Assembly: GCA_963737745.1 (NCBI GenBank)
Contig: CAVTTR010000007.1
Coordinates: 806,001 to 870,000, forward strand
DNA: 64,000 nucleotides
Source: Bog-473 sp963737745
GTDB taxonomy: Bacteria; Actinomycetota; Acidimicrobiia; Acidimicrobiales; RAAP-2
Direction: 5' to 3'
This document shows positions 18,540 to 27,450 of the stretch, in pieces. The notes below the pieces were generated by a model, which did not search any database, was not told the DNA's origin, and saw only the letters and a list, made by a program, of their open reading frames with translations. Position numbers and translations under genes: made by a program. Numbering within the stretch: position 1 is the first letter of the stretch; every line of letters starts with the position of its first letter.

Positions 18540-19262
18540 ATGGGTCCGATGCCAAAGCACGCAGCCGGAAAAAGCCGCATCTGGCTGATCATGGCCACCG
18601 TTGTGGTCTTGGCGGCTGCCGCAATCGCAGCGATCACGCTGAGCCATCATTCGAGTCCCCACAAGGTTGCGGGCTCGTCGAACCCAGCCCCCGGTTCCAC
18701 GCACCACGGCCGGACCACGACCACAACTTCGACCGCACCGCCCACAACGACCACGAGCACGTTGCCCCCACCCGCCGCCGGATTCGAGGCGGGCCACGTC
18801 ACCGCGGTGGGCGACTCCGTCATGCTCGATTATCAGGCCCCGCTCGCAGCCGACATTCCGGGCGTCGATGTCGAGGCCGCCGTCAGTCGACAGTGGGGCG
18901 CCGGCGAGCAGTTGCTGGAACAACTCAAGTCCGAGGGCGAACTCGGGGCCGAGGTGATCGTGGCCTTGAGCACGAATGGCCCAATCTCGTCCATCGACTT
19001 CGACAACATGATGAGTATTTTGCAGGGCGCATCTCGCGTCGTCTTCGTGAACATCCACGTCGATCGGCCCTGGCAAGATCCCAACAACGCCGTACTGGCA
19101 CAAGGCGCGCAACGGTATCCCCGAGTCGTCATTGCCGACTGGGCTTCCTTGGCTGCCGCGAACCCGCAGTGGTTCGGCGGCGACGGGACGCACCTCGCCA
19201 TCAATGGGCCGGGGGCCGACGCACTGGCATCACTCATCGCGACGACATTGATGCAGGGTTGA
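18540..19262 (+). CDS. secreted or membrane-anchored SGNH-type hydrolase-like protein
   Basis: A short basic start is followed by a membrane helix (IWLIMATVVVLAAAAIAAITL), a Thr/Pro-rich linker rich in TTTT runs, then an SGNH-like domain: VTAVGDSVMLDY (block I, Ser in GDS), ALSTNGPIS (block III-like Asn) and GGDGTHLAINGPGA (block V Asp and His). This resembles the extracytoplasmic domain found in acyltransferase-3 proteins, here without the acyltransferase. A role in surface glycan O-acylation or deacylation is inferred. ATG 18540 or 18549. Confidence 0.75.
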   Translation: MGPMPKHAAGKSRIWLIMATVVVLAAAAIAAITLSHHSSPHKVAGSSNPAPGSTHHGRTTTTTSTAPPTTTTSTLPPPAAGFEAGHVTAVGDSVMLDYQAPLAADIPGVDVEAAVSRQWGAGEQLLEQLKSEGELGAEVIVALSTNGPISSIDFDNMMSILQGASRVVFVNIHVDRPWQDPNNAVLAQGAQRYPRVVIADWASLAAANPQWFGGDGTHLAINGPGADALASLIATTLMQG

Positions 19263-19284
19263 AAGCACATCTAGGGTGCCCCCG

Positions 19285-20103
19285 ATGGACGCCCGGACAT
19301 TCCTCGGCATGGAGCCACTGGACGACCACCATCTCCACTGGCAGATGCGTGTCGAACCTCGGGTCAGCACCCCCGGAAACTTTCTCTTCGGTGGCTGTGG
19401 GTTAGGCGCCGCCCTGGTGGCGCTGGAAGAAGCATCGGGTCGCCCCACGGTATGGGCGACCAGTCAGTACCTGTCCTACGCGCCGACGCACTCCCTCTTG
19501 GAGTGGGAGATCACCCTCGCTGTGGTCGGGAGCCGTGTTACACAGGGCCGCGCCGTGGGGACGGTGGACGGCAAAGAGATCCTTACCGTCAACGCCGCGC
19601 TCGGTGTCGATCAGCTGACACTCAACGGTGTGTGGGTCGAACGCCCGACCGTCCCTCCACCGGAGGAGTGCCCGCCCCGCGTCATGCCTGCAACGTTCCG
19701 CAATTCGATTTTGGACGAGGTCGAGACGCGGGTCGCCAAGGGCCTACCACTCGACGAATTAAGCGGAACGGCCGGGGATCCCGATTCTGCGCTGTGGGCA
19801 CGCGTGCCGGGGCACCTCTCTCCCTCCGCGGCCACTCTGGCCATCTTCGGCGATTACGTATCCGGCGGGGCTTCCCAACCCCTGGGACTCCGTACGGTTG
19901 GGCGGAGCCTGGACAACACCCTGCGGGTCGCCCGGCTCGTCCCGACTGAATGGGTGCTGTGCGATATCCGCATGCATGCCCTCATCAATGGGTATGCCCA
20001 AGGGGTTGCGTTCTTGTGGTCCCAAGACGGGGATCTCTTGGCGACGGCCAGCCAGTCGTTTGTAATTCGGCTGTGGTCGGACCAGGTCGGTGCGCCCGAC
20101 TGA
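19285..20103 (+). CDS. TesB-like acyl-CoA thioesterase family protein
   Basis: A 272-residue protein with two hotdog-like halves: FLFGGCGLGAALVALEEASG and QYLSYAPTHSLLEWEITLAV, then HLSPSAATLAIFGDYVSGGA and SLDNTLRVARLVPTEWVL with AQGVAFLWSQDGDLLATASQ. This matches double-hotdog thioesterases of actinobacteria, which hydrolyse acyl-CoA. The catalytic Asp/Gln/Thr set cannot be assigned with confidence. ATG 19285 is preferred; a GTG is three codons upstream. tRNA-Ile follows. Confidence 0.75.
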   Translation: MDARTFLGMEPLDDHHLHWQMRVEPRVSTPGNFLFGGCGLGAALVALEEASGRPTVWATSQYLSYAPTHSLLEWEITLAVVGSRVTQGRAVGTVDGKEILTVNAALGVDQLTLNGVWVERPTVPPPEECPPRVMPATFRNSILDEVETRVAKGLPLDELSGTAGDPDSALWARVPGHLSPSAATLAIFGDYVSGGASQPLGLRTVGRSLDNTLRVARLVPTEWVLCDIRMHALINGYAQGVAFLWSQDGDLLATASQSFVIRLWSDQVGAPD

Positions 20104-20141
20104 GAGCCCGGTAAGCGTGGTGTAGCCTCAATCTCCCTCTG

Positions 20142-20215
20142 GGGGCTATAGCTCAGTCGGTTAGAGCGCAGCACTGATAATGCTGAGGTCGCAAGTTCGA
20201 TTCTTGCTAGCCCCA
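20142..20215 (+). tRNA. tRNA-Ile (GAT)
   Basis: A 74-base cloverleaf: acceptor GGGGCTA with TAGCCCC, D arm GCTC...GAGC, anticodon loop CTGATAA giving GAT, T loop TTCGATT. CCA is not encoded. Confidence 0.97.
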
Positions 20216-20240
20216 CTGCGCAACAGCCCCACTGCGCAAC
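20209..20240 (+). repeat. 16-bp tandem duplication of the tRNA-Ile 3' end
   Basis: AGCCCCACTGCGCAAC occurs twice without a gap (20209-20224 and 20225-20240). The first copy contains the last bases of tRNA-Ile. It could be slippage or a minimal remnant of tRNA-targeted integration; no integrase is nearby. Confidence 0.85.
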
Positions 20241-20282
20241 CGCCGCAACGCATCGCCGCCGGCCGGGTGTACCGTCGGCGCC

Positions 20283-20414
20283 ATGACCGACTGGCCAGCG
20301 GAATGGCGCCCCGTCAATGCCGAAGAGGCCAAGAATTATCTCGAGGAGCACTCCGACGGCTCCGGGGATCCTGAGCTGATCGAAGAGTGTCAGCAGCTAC
20401 TCGAGCGGCCGTAG
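20283..20414 (+). CDS. small acidic hypothetical protein
   Basis: ATG 20283 to TAG 20412 encodes 43 residues, starting MTDWPAEWRPVNAEEAKNY and ending ELIEECQQLLERP. It is acidic and likely helical, with no membrane segment. There is no strong ribosome binding site. Not recognised; coding status is moderate because of natural codon choice and its position in an otherwise empty 415-base gap. Confidence 0.4.
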   Translation: MTDWPAEWRPVNAEEAKNYLEEHSDGSGDPELIEECQQLLERP

Positions 20415-20630
20415 ATCCATCTCTAGGAGTTTCTAAGGCAGAATTTAGATTCAATGGATAGTCGCCAGCTGCTGGCGGCTCCCTGGGGTGCCGGAAAGGC
20501 GCCCGGGAGTGGCGCCCGGCGGAGCCGGAGCAGCCGGCGAATCGCGAGCCGGGCACGAGGAGGCGCCGCCTCGGCCGCCCGGGCAATCTCCCGGCACCGC
20601 CCGAGGTCTTCTGCGTGCCGCTGAGCTGCC

Positions 20631-22519
20631 ATGGCCATCGCGCTGTGTGTATGCACTGGACTCGGCGGCTCCACCCCGACGGGGGACCGTCACGGCTCGA
20701 TGCGCACCGTCATCGAATGGAGCCACCAGCTGCTCGACCAGGCAGAGCGCGCCGCCTTCCGCCGCCTCGGTGTCTTCGTGGGAGCCTTCGATCTCAGTGC
20801 CGCCGCCGTCGTCGTTGGAAACGGCGACACGGCGGCGACGAGCGATCTGATTGGCCGGCTGGCCGACAAGAGCCTGCTGGTGCACGTGCGGCAGGCCGCG
20901 GGGAGTAGGTGGCAGATGCTGGAAACGGTTCACGCCTACGCCCACGAACAACTCGAGTCCAGCGGCGAGGCCGACGACACGCGACGGCGACATCATTCGT
21001 GGGCCACCACAACGGCACGTCAGCTGGAACAGGCCCTCGACACCGCCGGATGGCAGGAAGAATTCGACGCCGTCGCCGGCGATCTGCGGTCGGCGCTGCG
21101 CGTCCCGGGCTCGCTCTCCAACGGGAGGGATGCCTTCGAGTTGGCCCTTTCGCTCGGCCACTTGAGCTACGCCCGCCGTTTTCTCGTCGAGGCGAGTCAC
21201 CATTTCGAGGCCGCCGTTGCCCGCGCCCCCGATGCGGCCTCAGCGGTGGTTGCACTGCGTACCGCCGCCTACGAGGCCTACGCCGAGATGCGGGGAGAGA
21301 AGGCGTTCCACCTCCTCTTGGAGGCATTCGCTCGAGCCTTGGCGGTGGGCGATGACCGGATGGCCGCCATCGTGATGGCCGAGGCCGCCGCATTGGCCGG
21401 CCGCTGTCCGGCTCTCTTCGTCACCCCGCTCGGCGGCGATGAAATATTGGCTCTGGTTGATCAGGCGAAGGGTCTGGCTCCACCCGGCGACCTCGAGGTT
21501 GCGGCGCACATCGCCCTGGCGACGGCGTGGCATGGTGCTCGGGGCCTGACGATACCCACGGTGGCCGAGGCGCAGGAGGCGCTCGAGCGCACGGCGGAAT
21601 TCGGCGCCCCGACTCTCATCAGTTCGGCCCTCGATGCCGCGGCGGCAGCGGCACCAGTCACGATGGGCATTTCAAGGATGCGGCCCGCTACTCGTTGGAA
21701 CGACTGCAGCTGCTCGACGAACTGCCGCGTCACGACCCTCAAGTCGGCGGCGAGATTGCCGACATCTTCCATATGGCCTCCGAAGCGGGGGTCGGAGCCG
21801 GCGAGCTCGGCGCGGCACTCGCCAGCGCACGCAATTCATACGCTGACGATACGAATCAGGGGCTGCCGCAGTTTGCCGCGACCCATCTCCTGCCCCCGCT
21901 CGCGCTCCGAGGGGAATTCGCCGAAGCGGTGGAACAGGCGATCGTGATGCGTCACGGCTGGGAGCGTGCGGGACGGCCACCGGCCGGGTGGATGTCGCCT
22001 GCATTCTTCGCTGCCGCGCTCGTGCACGGGCTGCGGGGAGACGAAGAAGAGCACACCAGGTGGATCGAGCTCGGTGAGTCGATCTCGCGGAAGTCGGAGG
22101 GCAAGTCGGCCTGCCGTGCCTATTTCCAATCCCGAGTCGCCCTCCACCACGGTCTGCTCGAGCAGGCCTGGACGCTGGCGATGATCCCGGACTCGTATGA
22201 CCCGTACTACTTCCCTTACGTGCAGGCCGTACGGGTCGAGACGGCCGTGCTCGTCAAGTTGCCTGATGCCGAAGAGCAGTTGGCCGCAGCGCAGCGCTTG
22301 GTCAAGGAGAACGACTTTTTAGCGGCGCAGCTTCTCCGTGCCACGGGCCGCCTGCACAGCGACGAGACTGCCCTCGAGGATTCCGTGGCCGGATGGGAAG
22401 CGATCGGCGCACGGTTTGAGCGCGCCTGCACGCTTCTCTTGCTCGCAGACCGTGTCGACGAGGGTCGCGCCGAACTGGCCGCAATCGGGTGCGTTCCGCC
22501 GGGGCATGCATGGTCGTGA
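20631..22519 (+). pseudogene. remnant of a large LuxR/MalT- or AfsR-like ATP-binding regulator
   Basis: The start resembles the middle of these proteins: PMAIALC matches the usual LPLAIELA, and MRTVIEWSHQLLDQAERAAF plus RRLGVFVGAFDL match the segment after the ATPase. A long helical, TPR-like region follows (LADKSLLVHVRQAAG, MLETVHAYAHEQLE). The N-terminal sensor and P-loop ATPase are missing upstream and no C-terminal LuxR helix-turn-helix is present before the stop at 22519. One frameshift near 21660 joins to HFKDAARYSLERLQLLDEL. I read it as a decayed gene; a truncated functional protein is less likely. Confidence 0.6.
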
Positions 22520-22551
22520 GGTCATGCGTGTCGGGCCTCGTGGACGGTGCT

Positions 22552-23706
22552 CTACCCGACGGAGACGGTCGTATCGATCCGGTGACCGCGCTCTTCGAGC
22601 TTCGGCAAGACCTTGGTCCCGAGGAGCTCGATGTTGCGCATGATCTTGTCGTGAGGAAGCGAGCCGAACTGGATGTAGCACAGGAGCTCGTCGACCCCGG
22701 CCTCGTCGTAGCGGATCACCTTCTCTAGGACCTCGTCGGGCGTCCCGACGATGATCTGGTCCTCGCGCCGGTACTTGTCAACGGGGGGATCTGTTTGCAT
22801 CGCTGCCTCCAGAAGGGGAAAGGCCATGGCCTTCTGCTCTTCTGGCATGCCCGCCAGCTCCCACTGCAAGGTGAACTGCGCCAGATTGCGGTACCACCAG
22901 CTGACCGAGCTCCACAGCCCGTACGCCGCGGCCTCCGCCTCATCGTCGTAGCAATGGACGAGTGTGTAGGCCCCGACCCGATCATTTTTGACCCGGGTCA
23001 GCTGGTCTTCGACCTTGGCGTTGGCCTGAGCCTGGCGGTACAGGGCGATGGTCTCGGCCATCTTCTCGACGGGATGCGTCAAGGACAGATGCAAAAGACC
23101 CAGACCAAGTTCGCCCGCAGTAATGGCACTCTTCTCCGACGCCGCGGCCTGCCACACCGGCGGATGGGGATCCTGGAACGGCTTGGGGGTGATGATCCTG
23201 GGCGGGAACTTGAGATTGGGACTGTCCCACTCGAAGAGCTCGGACTCCCACATCTTCACCACGATCTGAATCGCCTCGCGCCACTCTTCGCGAGAGCGGT
23301 CGTCGGTGGGCACCCCGAACGCAATCTGCTCCATCGGGGTCGAGCGGCCGGTCCCCCATTCGACGCGACCTCCGCTCAGCACATCGACTGTCGCCACCTT
23401 TTCGGCGACCCGGGCCGGGTGGATGAACCCGAACGGCATCAACGTCACCCCGAAACCCAACTTGATCTTCTCAGTGCTCAGTGCCAGACCGCCGAGGATG
23501 GCCTCGCTGCACGGCGAGGCTGACCGGCCGTCGCGAAAGTGGTGCTCCACCACCCACACCGTGTTGAAACCCAGACGGTCCGCCAACTGGATCTGCTCGA
23601 CCCCTTCGGCGTAGATCGACTGCTCGGCGTCGCGCTGCCCGTAAGGATGGGGCAGATCCCACGGCTTCGGCTTGGGCTGGAATTCATAAAGAAGATCGAG
23701 TTTCAT
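22552..23706 (-). CDS. LLM-class flavin-dependent oxidoreductase
   Basis: A 384-residue bacterial-luciferase-like monooxygenase. It opens MKLDLLYEFQPKP, then LADRLGFNTVWVVEHHF, KIKLGFGVTLMPF, HPARVAEKVATVDVLSGGRVEWGTGRS and PPVWQAAASEKS. The family uses FMN or F420; which one is not evident here. Family members oxidise alkanes, terpenes or ketones. It lies downstream of the IclR regulator on the same strand, 89 bases away, a natural regulatory partner. Frame intact. Confidence 0.85.
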   Translation of the reverse strand: MKLDLLYEFQPKPKPWDLPHPYGQRDAEQSIYAEGVEQIQLADRLGFNTVWVVEHHFRDGRSASPCSEAILGGLALSTEKIKLGFGVTLMPFGFIHPARVAEKVATVDVLSGGRVEWGTGRSTPMEQIAFGVPTDDRSREEWREAIQIVVKMWESELFEWDSPNLKFPPRIITPKPFQDPHPPVWQAAASEKSAITAGELGLGLLHLSLTHPVEKMAETIALYRQAQANAKVEDQLTRVKNDRVGAYTLVHCYDDEAEAAAYGLWSSVSWWYRNLAQFTLQWELAGMPEEQKAMAFPLLEAAMQTDPPVDKYRREDQIIVGTPDEVLEKVIRYDEAGVDELLCYIQFGSLPHDKIMRNIELLGTKVLPKLEERGHRIDTTVSVG

Positions 23707-23795
23707 CAGGCCCCTCTTTTGTAATGACGAAGATTCTTTCGGCTGAAGAGATTATAGACCGCGGGCTTCCACGCCACCAGTTCCGAGAGCAACCG

Positions 23796-24572
23796 TTAGG
23801 AGCCCGGAGTTCGGCCGCCACTTCTCCGGGTGGCGATCAGCGCGGCGTCTCGGACTCGCTCCCCGAGTGCGACGAGATCTCGAGCCGATAATCCGGGTTC
23901 CATTCCCAGCAGCGTCAGCGAGACGGCCACCTCGGCATTGCGGCCGAAAACTGGCGCGGCGATCATCACGGCGTCGTAGGTACGCCGGGTACTGATCGAA
24001 CCGAGAGCCTCGTATTCGGTGCTGCGCGGAGAACCGAGAGCAACCGCCCACCCGCGGGCCCGGACGTCGGCCAGCACGGCCTCCATGGCCGGGCGGTCCG
24101 ACGCTCTGGTCAGCCACGTTTCCGGATCGTGCCACGCAGCAAAGACCGCTCCCACCGGTGGGACCATGGCGATGCGCTGTCCGACCTGCATGCCGATGTC
24201 TTGTGGACGGTGCTCTCCTAGCCGTTCCAAAAAGACGATGTCCTCCCCCGCCAGAGCAGTAATCGTGACCGCGAGTTTCAGATCCTGACTGAGCTGGCGG
24301 GCCTGCTCGTGTGCGTGCTCAATGGCCGGGTGTCGGCTCTCAGCCGCATTGCCCAAGGCCACGAGGACCGAACCGAGCGAATACGTCTTCAGTCTTGGGT
24401 TCCGGCTGAGATACCCAGCCTCCGTCAAGACGGCCAAGAGCGCGTGACAGGAGGCCAGATTGATGTCGAGCCGAGCGGCAAGATCGGACAGAGTGAACTC
24501 ATCAGGTGATCGCTCGGCCAAGAAGTTCAGAACCGCGATTGTTCGGCTGGCGGACAGCGCTGGTCGGGCCAT
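23796..24572 (-). CDS. IclR-family transcriptional regulator
   Basis: An N-terminal winged helix (ALSASRTIAVLNFLAER, FTLSDLAARLDINLASCHALLAVLTEAGYL) precedes the IclR effector domain (HPAIEHAHEQARQLSQDL, GQRIAMVPPVGAVFAAW, GWAVALGSPRST, AVMIAAPVFGR). ATG 24572 gives 258 residues, the normal length. It is divergent from an SDR gene and upstream of the LLM oxidoreductase; it likely controls one or both in response to an aromatic or carboxylic compound (inferred). Confidence 0.88.
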   Translation of the reverse strand: MARPALSASRTIAVLNFLAERSPDEFTLSDLAARLDINLASCHALLAVLTEAGYLSRNPRLKTYSLGSVLVALGNAAESRHPAIEHAHEQARQLSQDLKLAVTITALAGEDIVFLERLGEHRPQDIGMQVGQRIAMVPPVGAVFAAWHDPETWLTRASDRPAMEAVLADVRARGWAVALGSPRSTEYEALGSISTRRTYDAVMIAAPVFGRNAEVAVSLTLLGMEPGLSARDLVALGERVRDAALIATRRSGGRTPGS

Positions 24573-24606
24573 AGGTAGGCTTTCAGAGTAGGAATAATCC
24601 TTCCTT

Positions 24607-24633
24607 ATTGCAAAATATAGTTTGGATTGCAAA
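24607..24633. promoter_or_regulatory. candidate IclR operator: ATTGCAAA direct repeat
   Basis: ATTGCAAA occurs at 24607-24614 and 24626-24633, 19 bases start to start (about two helical turns), in the A/T-rich gap between the divergent IclR and SDR genes. TATAGT (24615-24620) between the copies could be a -10 element. Inferred operator; no experimental support. Confidence 0.45.
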
Positions 24634-24686
24634 TGGGTTGGGGCTCTCGGGACCCGCCGCCACACCGATCGAGGAGGTCGTAGGAG

Positions 24687-25478
24687 ATGTCGGAACGCCT
24701 AGCTGCAAAGGTTGCTTTGGTCACCGGCGCGTCAAGCGGCATGGGCGAAGCCACATCTCGTCTCTTCGTCGCCGAGGGCGCCCAGGTCTTGCTGGCCGAC
24801 GTCAACACAACCAGAGGTGAGAAGGTGGCCGCAGACCTCGCACCGCACGGCCGCTTCCACTACCTCGACGTCACGAGCCCCGAGTCCTGGGCCGCCGCCG
24901 CCGAACGGTGCAACGATGCGTTTGGACGCATCGACATCCTTGTCAATAGCGCTGGCATCGGTCGTGGTGGTCGCATTGAGGATGAGACGCTCGAGGACCA
25001 CGACCTTGTCTTGCGCACGAACGTGACGGGCGTGTGGAACGGGATCCGCGCTGTCCTCCCGACCATGAGCAGCCAGCGATCCGGGTCCATTATCAACATC
25101 TCATCTATCGATGGCCTTGTCGGAGTTCCAGGTGTCGCCTCCTACGTAGCCAGCAAGTTCGCCGTTACCGGCCTGACGAAATCGGTGGCCCTCGAAGTCG
25201 GGCATCGGAACATCCGGGTCAACTCCATCCACCCCGGGGCGATCGCCACCCCCATGATGGGCGGTAATGAAGACATGATTTCCGAATCGATGCAAATTGC
25301 TCAACAAGCAATCCCGCGTCTCGGCCGGGCCGACGAAGTCGCCCAGCTCGCACTCTTTCTCGCCAGCGACGACAGCTCGTACTGCACCGGAACCTCCTTC
25401 GTCATTGACGGAGGACATACTGCCGGGCCATATCGCGCCCACTTCCCCTACGACTCAGACCCCATATCGTCTTCGTAA
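24687..25478 (+). CDS. short-chain dehydrogenase/reductase (SDR)
   Basis: A 263-residue classical SDR: TGASSGMG cofactor motif, LADVN acidic turn, NSAGIG, the SSI serine region in INISSIDGL, YVASK catalytic pair and PGAIATPM. The C-terminus ends in SSYCTGTSFVIDGG. A good ribosome binding site (GGAG) precedes ATG 24687. Divergent from IclR. It resembles 3-alpha/20-beta-hydroxysteroid or cyclohexanol dehydrogenases, a similarity that does not fix the substrate. Confidence 0.87.
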   Translation: MSERLAAKVALVTGASSGMGEATSRLFVAEGAQVLLADVNTTRGEKVAADLAPHGRFHYLDVTSPESWAAAAERCNDAFGRIDILVNSAGIGRGGRIEDETLEDHDLVLRTNVTGVWNGIRAVLPTMSSQRSGSIINISSIDGLVGVPGVASYVASKFAVTGLTKSVALEVGHRNIRVNSIHPGAIATPMMGGNEDMISESMQIAQQAIPRLGRADEVAQLALFLASDDSSYCTGTSFVIDGGHTAGPYRAHFPYDSDPISSS

Positions 25479-25522
25479 GCCGGCGCGTTGAGCGTGCCAG
25501 GTGAGGTCACGTGAGCAAGCCG

Positions 25523-26269
25523 TCAGCTCGCCGTTATCCCGTTGTCCAGGGTGTAAATCGCGCCCGTAATCGATCGGGCCTCGGCCGAGGCGAGGAAGCA
25601 GAAGAGGGCCGCCACCTCTTCTGGCTCAGCCTGTCCTCGCATGCCAGCCATTCGCCCAAGGAGATCGAGATCCAGGTCCGACGGAAACGGCGTTCCTGCG
25701 CCGATATTCGTCTTCGTGCCGGCGGGGGCAATCGCATTGACCCGCAACGGTGTCTTGATGAACTCGACCGCCAAGGAGCGGGTCAGCTGGACCACGCCAC
25801 CCTTGCTCATGCAATACGCAGCCGAGTAGGGCACGCCTTGAAGCCCGGCATTCGAAGCAATGTTGATGATGTTGCCGCCACTTTCAAGGAGATGAGGAAT
25901 CGCGGCCTGCGCCAGGAAGAAGTACGCGTCAAGATTTACCGCCATCACCTTGCGGTAGTCCTGGCGACTCATCTGTGTCGTATGAGCGGGAAAGTAGATC
26001 CCGGCCACATTGCCGAGAACGTCCAGACGTCCGAACAATGTGAGACATTGCGTCACCGCAGCCACGCACGCGTCAGGCTCGCTCAAGTCAGCCTGGTACG
26101 TCGAGAGGTCACCCTCACCGGACGCAGCTTCCCGCGTCTCGTCGAGACCAGTTTCGTTGACATCCACCCCGAGCACCGAAGCCCCCGCTCCGCAGAGACG
26201 AAGCGCAACCGCTCGGCCGATGCCCGAACCGGCCCCCGTCACCAGCGCCACCTTGCCATCGAAATTCAT
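25523..26269 (-). CDS. short-chain dehydrogenase/reductase (SDR)
   Basis: A 248-residue classical SDR: TGAGSGIG cofactor motif, VDVN turn, NVAGIY, IINIASNAG with the catalytic serine position, YCMSK, and the end GAIYTLDNGITAS. Convergent with the preceding SDR gene. The pair could catalyse successive steps of one pathway, but nothing in the sequence proves it. Frame intact. Confidence 0.86.
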   Translation of the reverse strand: MNFDGKVALVTGAGSGIGRAVALRLCGAGASVLGVDVNETGLDETREAASGEGDLSTYQADLSEPDACVAAVTQCLTLFGRLDVLGNVAGIYFPAHTTQMSRQDYRKVMAVNLDAYFFLAQAAIPHLLESGGNIINIASNAGLQGVPYSAAYCMSKGGVVQLTRSLAVEFIKTPLRVNAIAPAGTKTNIGAGTPFPSDLDLDLLGRMAGMRGQAEPEEVAALFCFLASAEARSITGAIYTLDNGITAS

Positions 26270-26470
26270 GACACCTCCTCAGGGCCGCATGAGTAGTTCT
26301 CGTCAGAAGCCCCCCGGCGGAGTCTGCCCGACCCAGGTCATGATCGCCAGAAGTGCGGAGGGGCCGGCCACTCCACCGGCGCACCTTCGTCGACGCCCGA
26401 GGTGGAACAGAACTACCGCCTCCAGTGTTGCAATCTGCTGTAGCCGAGCAGTAGAGAGACGGAGTTCGAC

Positions 26471-27436
26471 ATGCCTGCAGTAACCGTTCCAGACAATTTG
26501 ACGCTTCCCCGTGTGGCCACGATCGAACCCGGAGCCTCTGTGCGCACGGTCAAGAGCGTGACCGATGCCCCTTCGGGATTCGAGGGGGAGGGATTCCCTG
26601 TACGTCGTGCCTTCGCGGGTGTTTCGGTGTCCGATCTCGACCCGTTCATTCACATGGATCAGATGGGCGAGGTCGAATATGCACCCGGTGAGCCGAAGGG
26701 CACCCCGTGGCATCCACATCGCGGCTTTGAAACCGTCACGTACATGATCGACGGAACGTTCCAACATCAGGATTCGATAGGCGGTGGAGGGCTCATTGCC
26801 AATGGCTCGACGCAATGGATGACCGCCGGCTCTGGCATCTTGCATATCGAGCGCCCACCCGAGCAACTCATCGCGACCGGCGGGCTGTTCCACGGTGTGC
26901 AACTTTGGGTGAACCTTCCGGCGGCCGAGAAGTGGGTGGACCCCCGCTATCAGAACCTCGAGGCCGAGGATGTGGTGCTCCTGACGTCACGTGACGGTGG
27001 CGCACTCGTGCGCATCATCGCCGGTGACGTGGCGGGGCAGCATGGGCCTGGCTCGACACACACTCCCATTTCTCTGGTCCATGCCACGCTCCAGCCGGGT
27101 GCGGAACTTGTCCTTCCGTGGCCCAGCCAATTCAATGCCTTGGTCTATGTGTTGGCCGGGCGAGGTGCGGTGGGGCGCGAGGCCCAACCGATTCATTCGG
27201 GTCAACTCGTCGTTCACGGATCCGGAGACGCCATCTCGCTCCGAGCCGACACCGTGCAGGACTCGCGGCACGAAGCATTGGATGTGCTGATTCTCGGGGG
27301 CCAACCGATCCGGGAGCCGGTCGCGGCGCACGGGCCCTTCGTCATGAACACACGCGAGGAGTTGCGACAGGCCTTCGACGATTACCAGGCCGGCCGATTG
27401 GGAACCGTGCCGGTGGACCACATCGGTCACGGCTGA
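26471..27436 (+). CDS. pirin-family cupin protein
   Basis: A two-cupin pirin-like protein of 321 residues. The metal site is seen in WHPHRGFETVTYMIDG and FQHQD..., followed by GSTQWMTAGSGILHIE and QLWVNLPAAEKWVDPRYQ, typical of pirins. Bacterial pirins include quercetinase-like dioxygenases and regulators; activity here is unknown. The C-terminal cupin (GAELVLPWPSQFNALVYVLAG) is intact. ATG 26471 begins MPAVTVPDN. Confidence 0.88.
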   Translation: MPAVTVPDNLTLPRVATIEPGASVRTVKSVTDAPSGFEGEGFPVRRAFAGVSVSDLDPFIHMDQMGEVEYAPGEPKGTPWHPHRGFETVTYMIDGTFQHQDSIGGGGLIANGSTQWMTAGSGILHIERPPEQLIATGGLFHGVQLWVNLPAAEKWVDPRYQNLEAEDVVLLTSRDGGALVRIIAGDVAGQHGPGSTHTPISLVHATLQPGAELVLPWPSQFNALVYVLAGRGAVGREAQPIHSGQLVVHGSGDAISLRADTVQDSRHEALDVLILGGQPIREPVAAHGPFVMNTREELRQAFDDYQAGRLGTVPVDHIGHG

Positions 27437-27450
27437 TCGGACACAGACGC

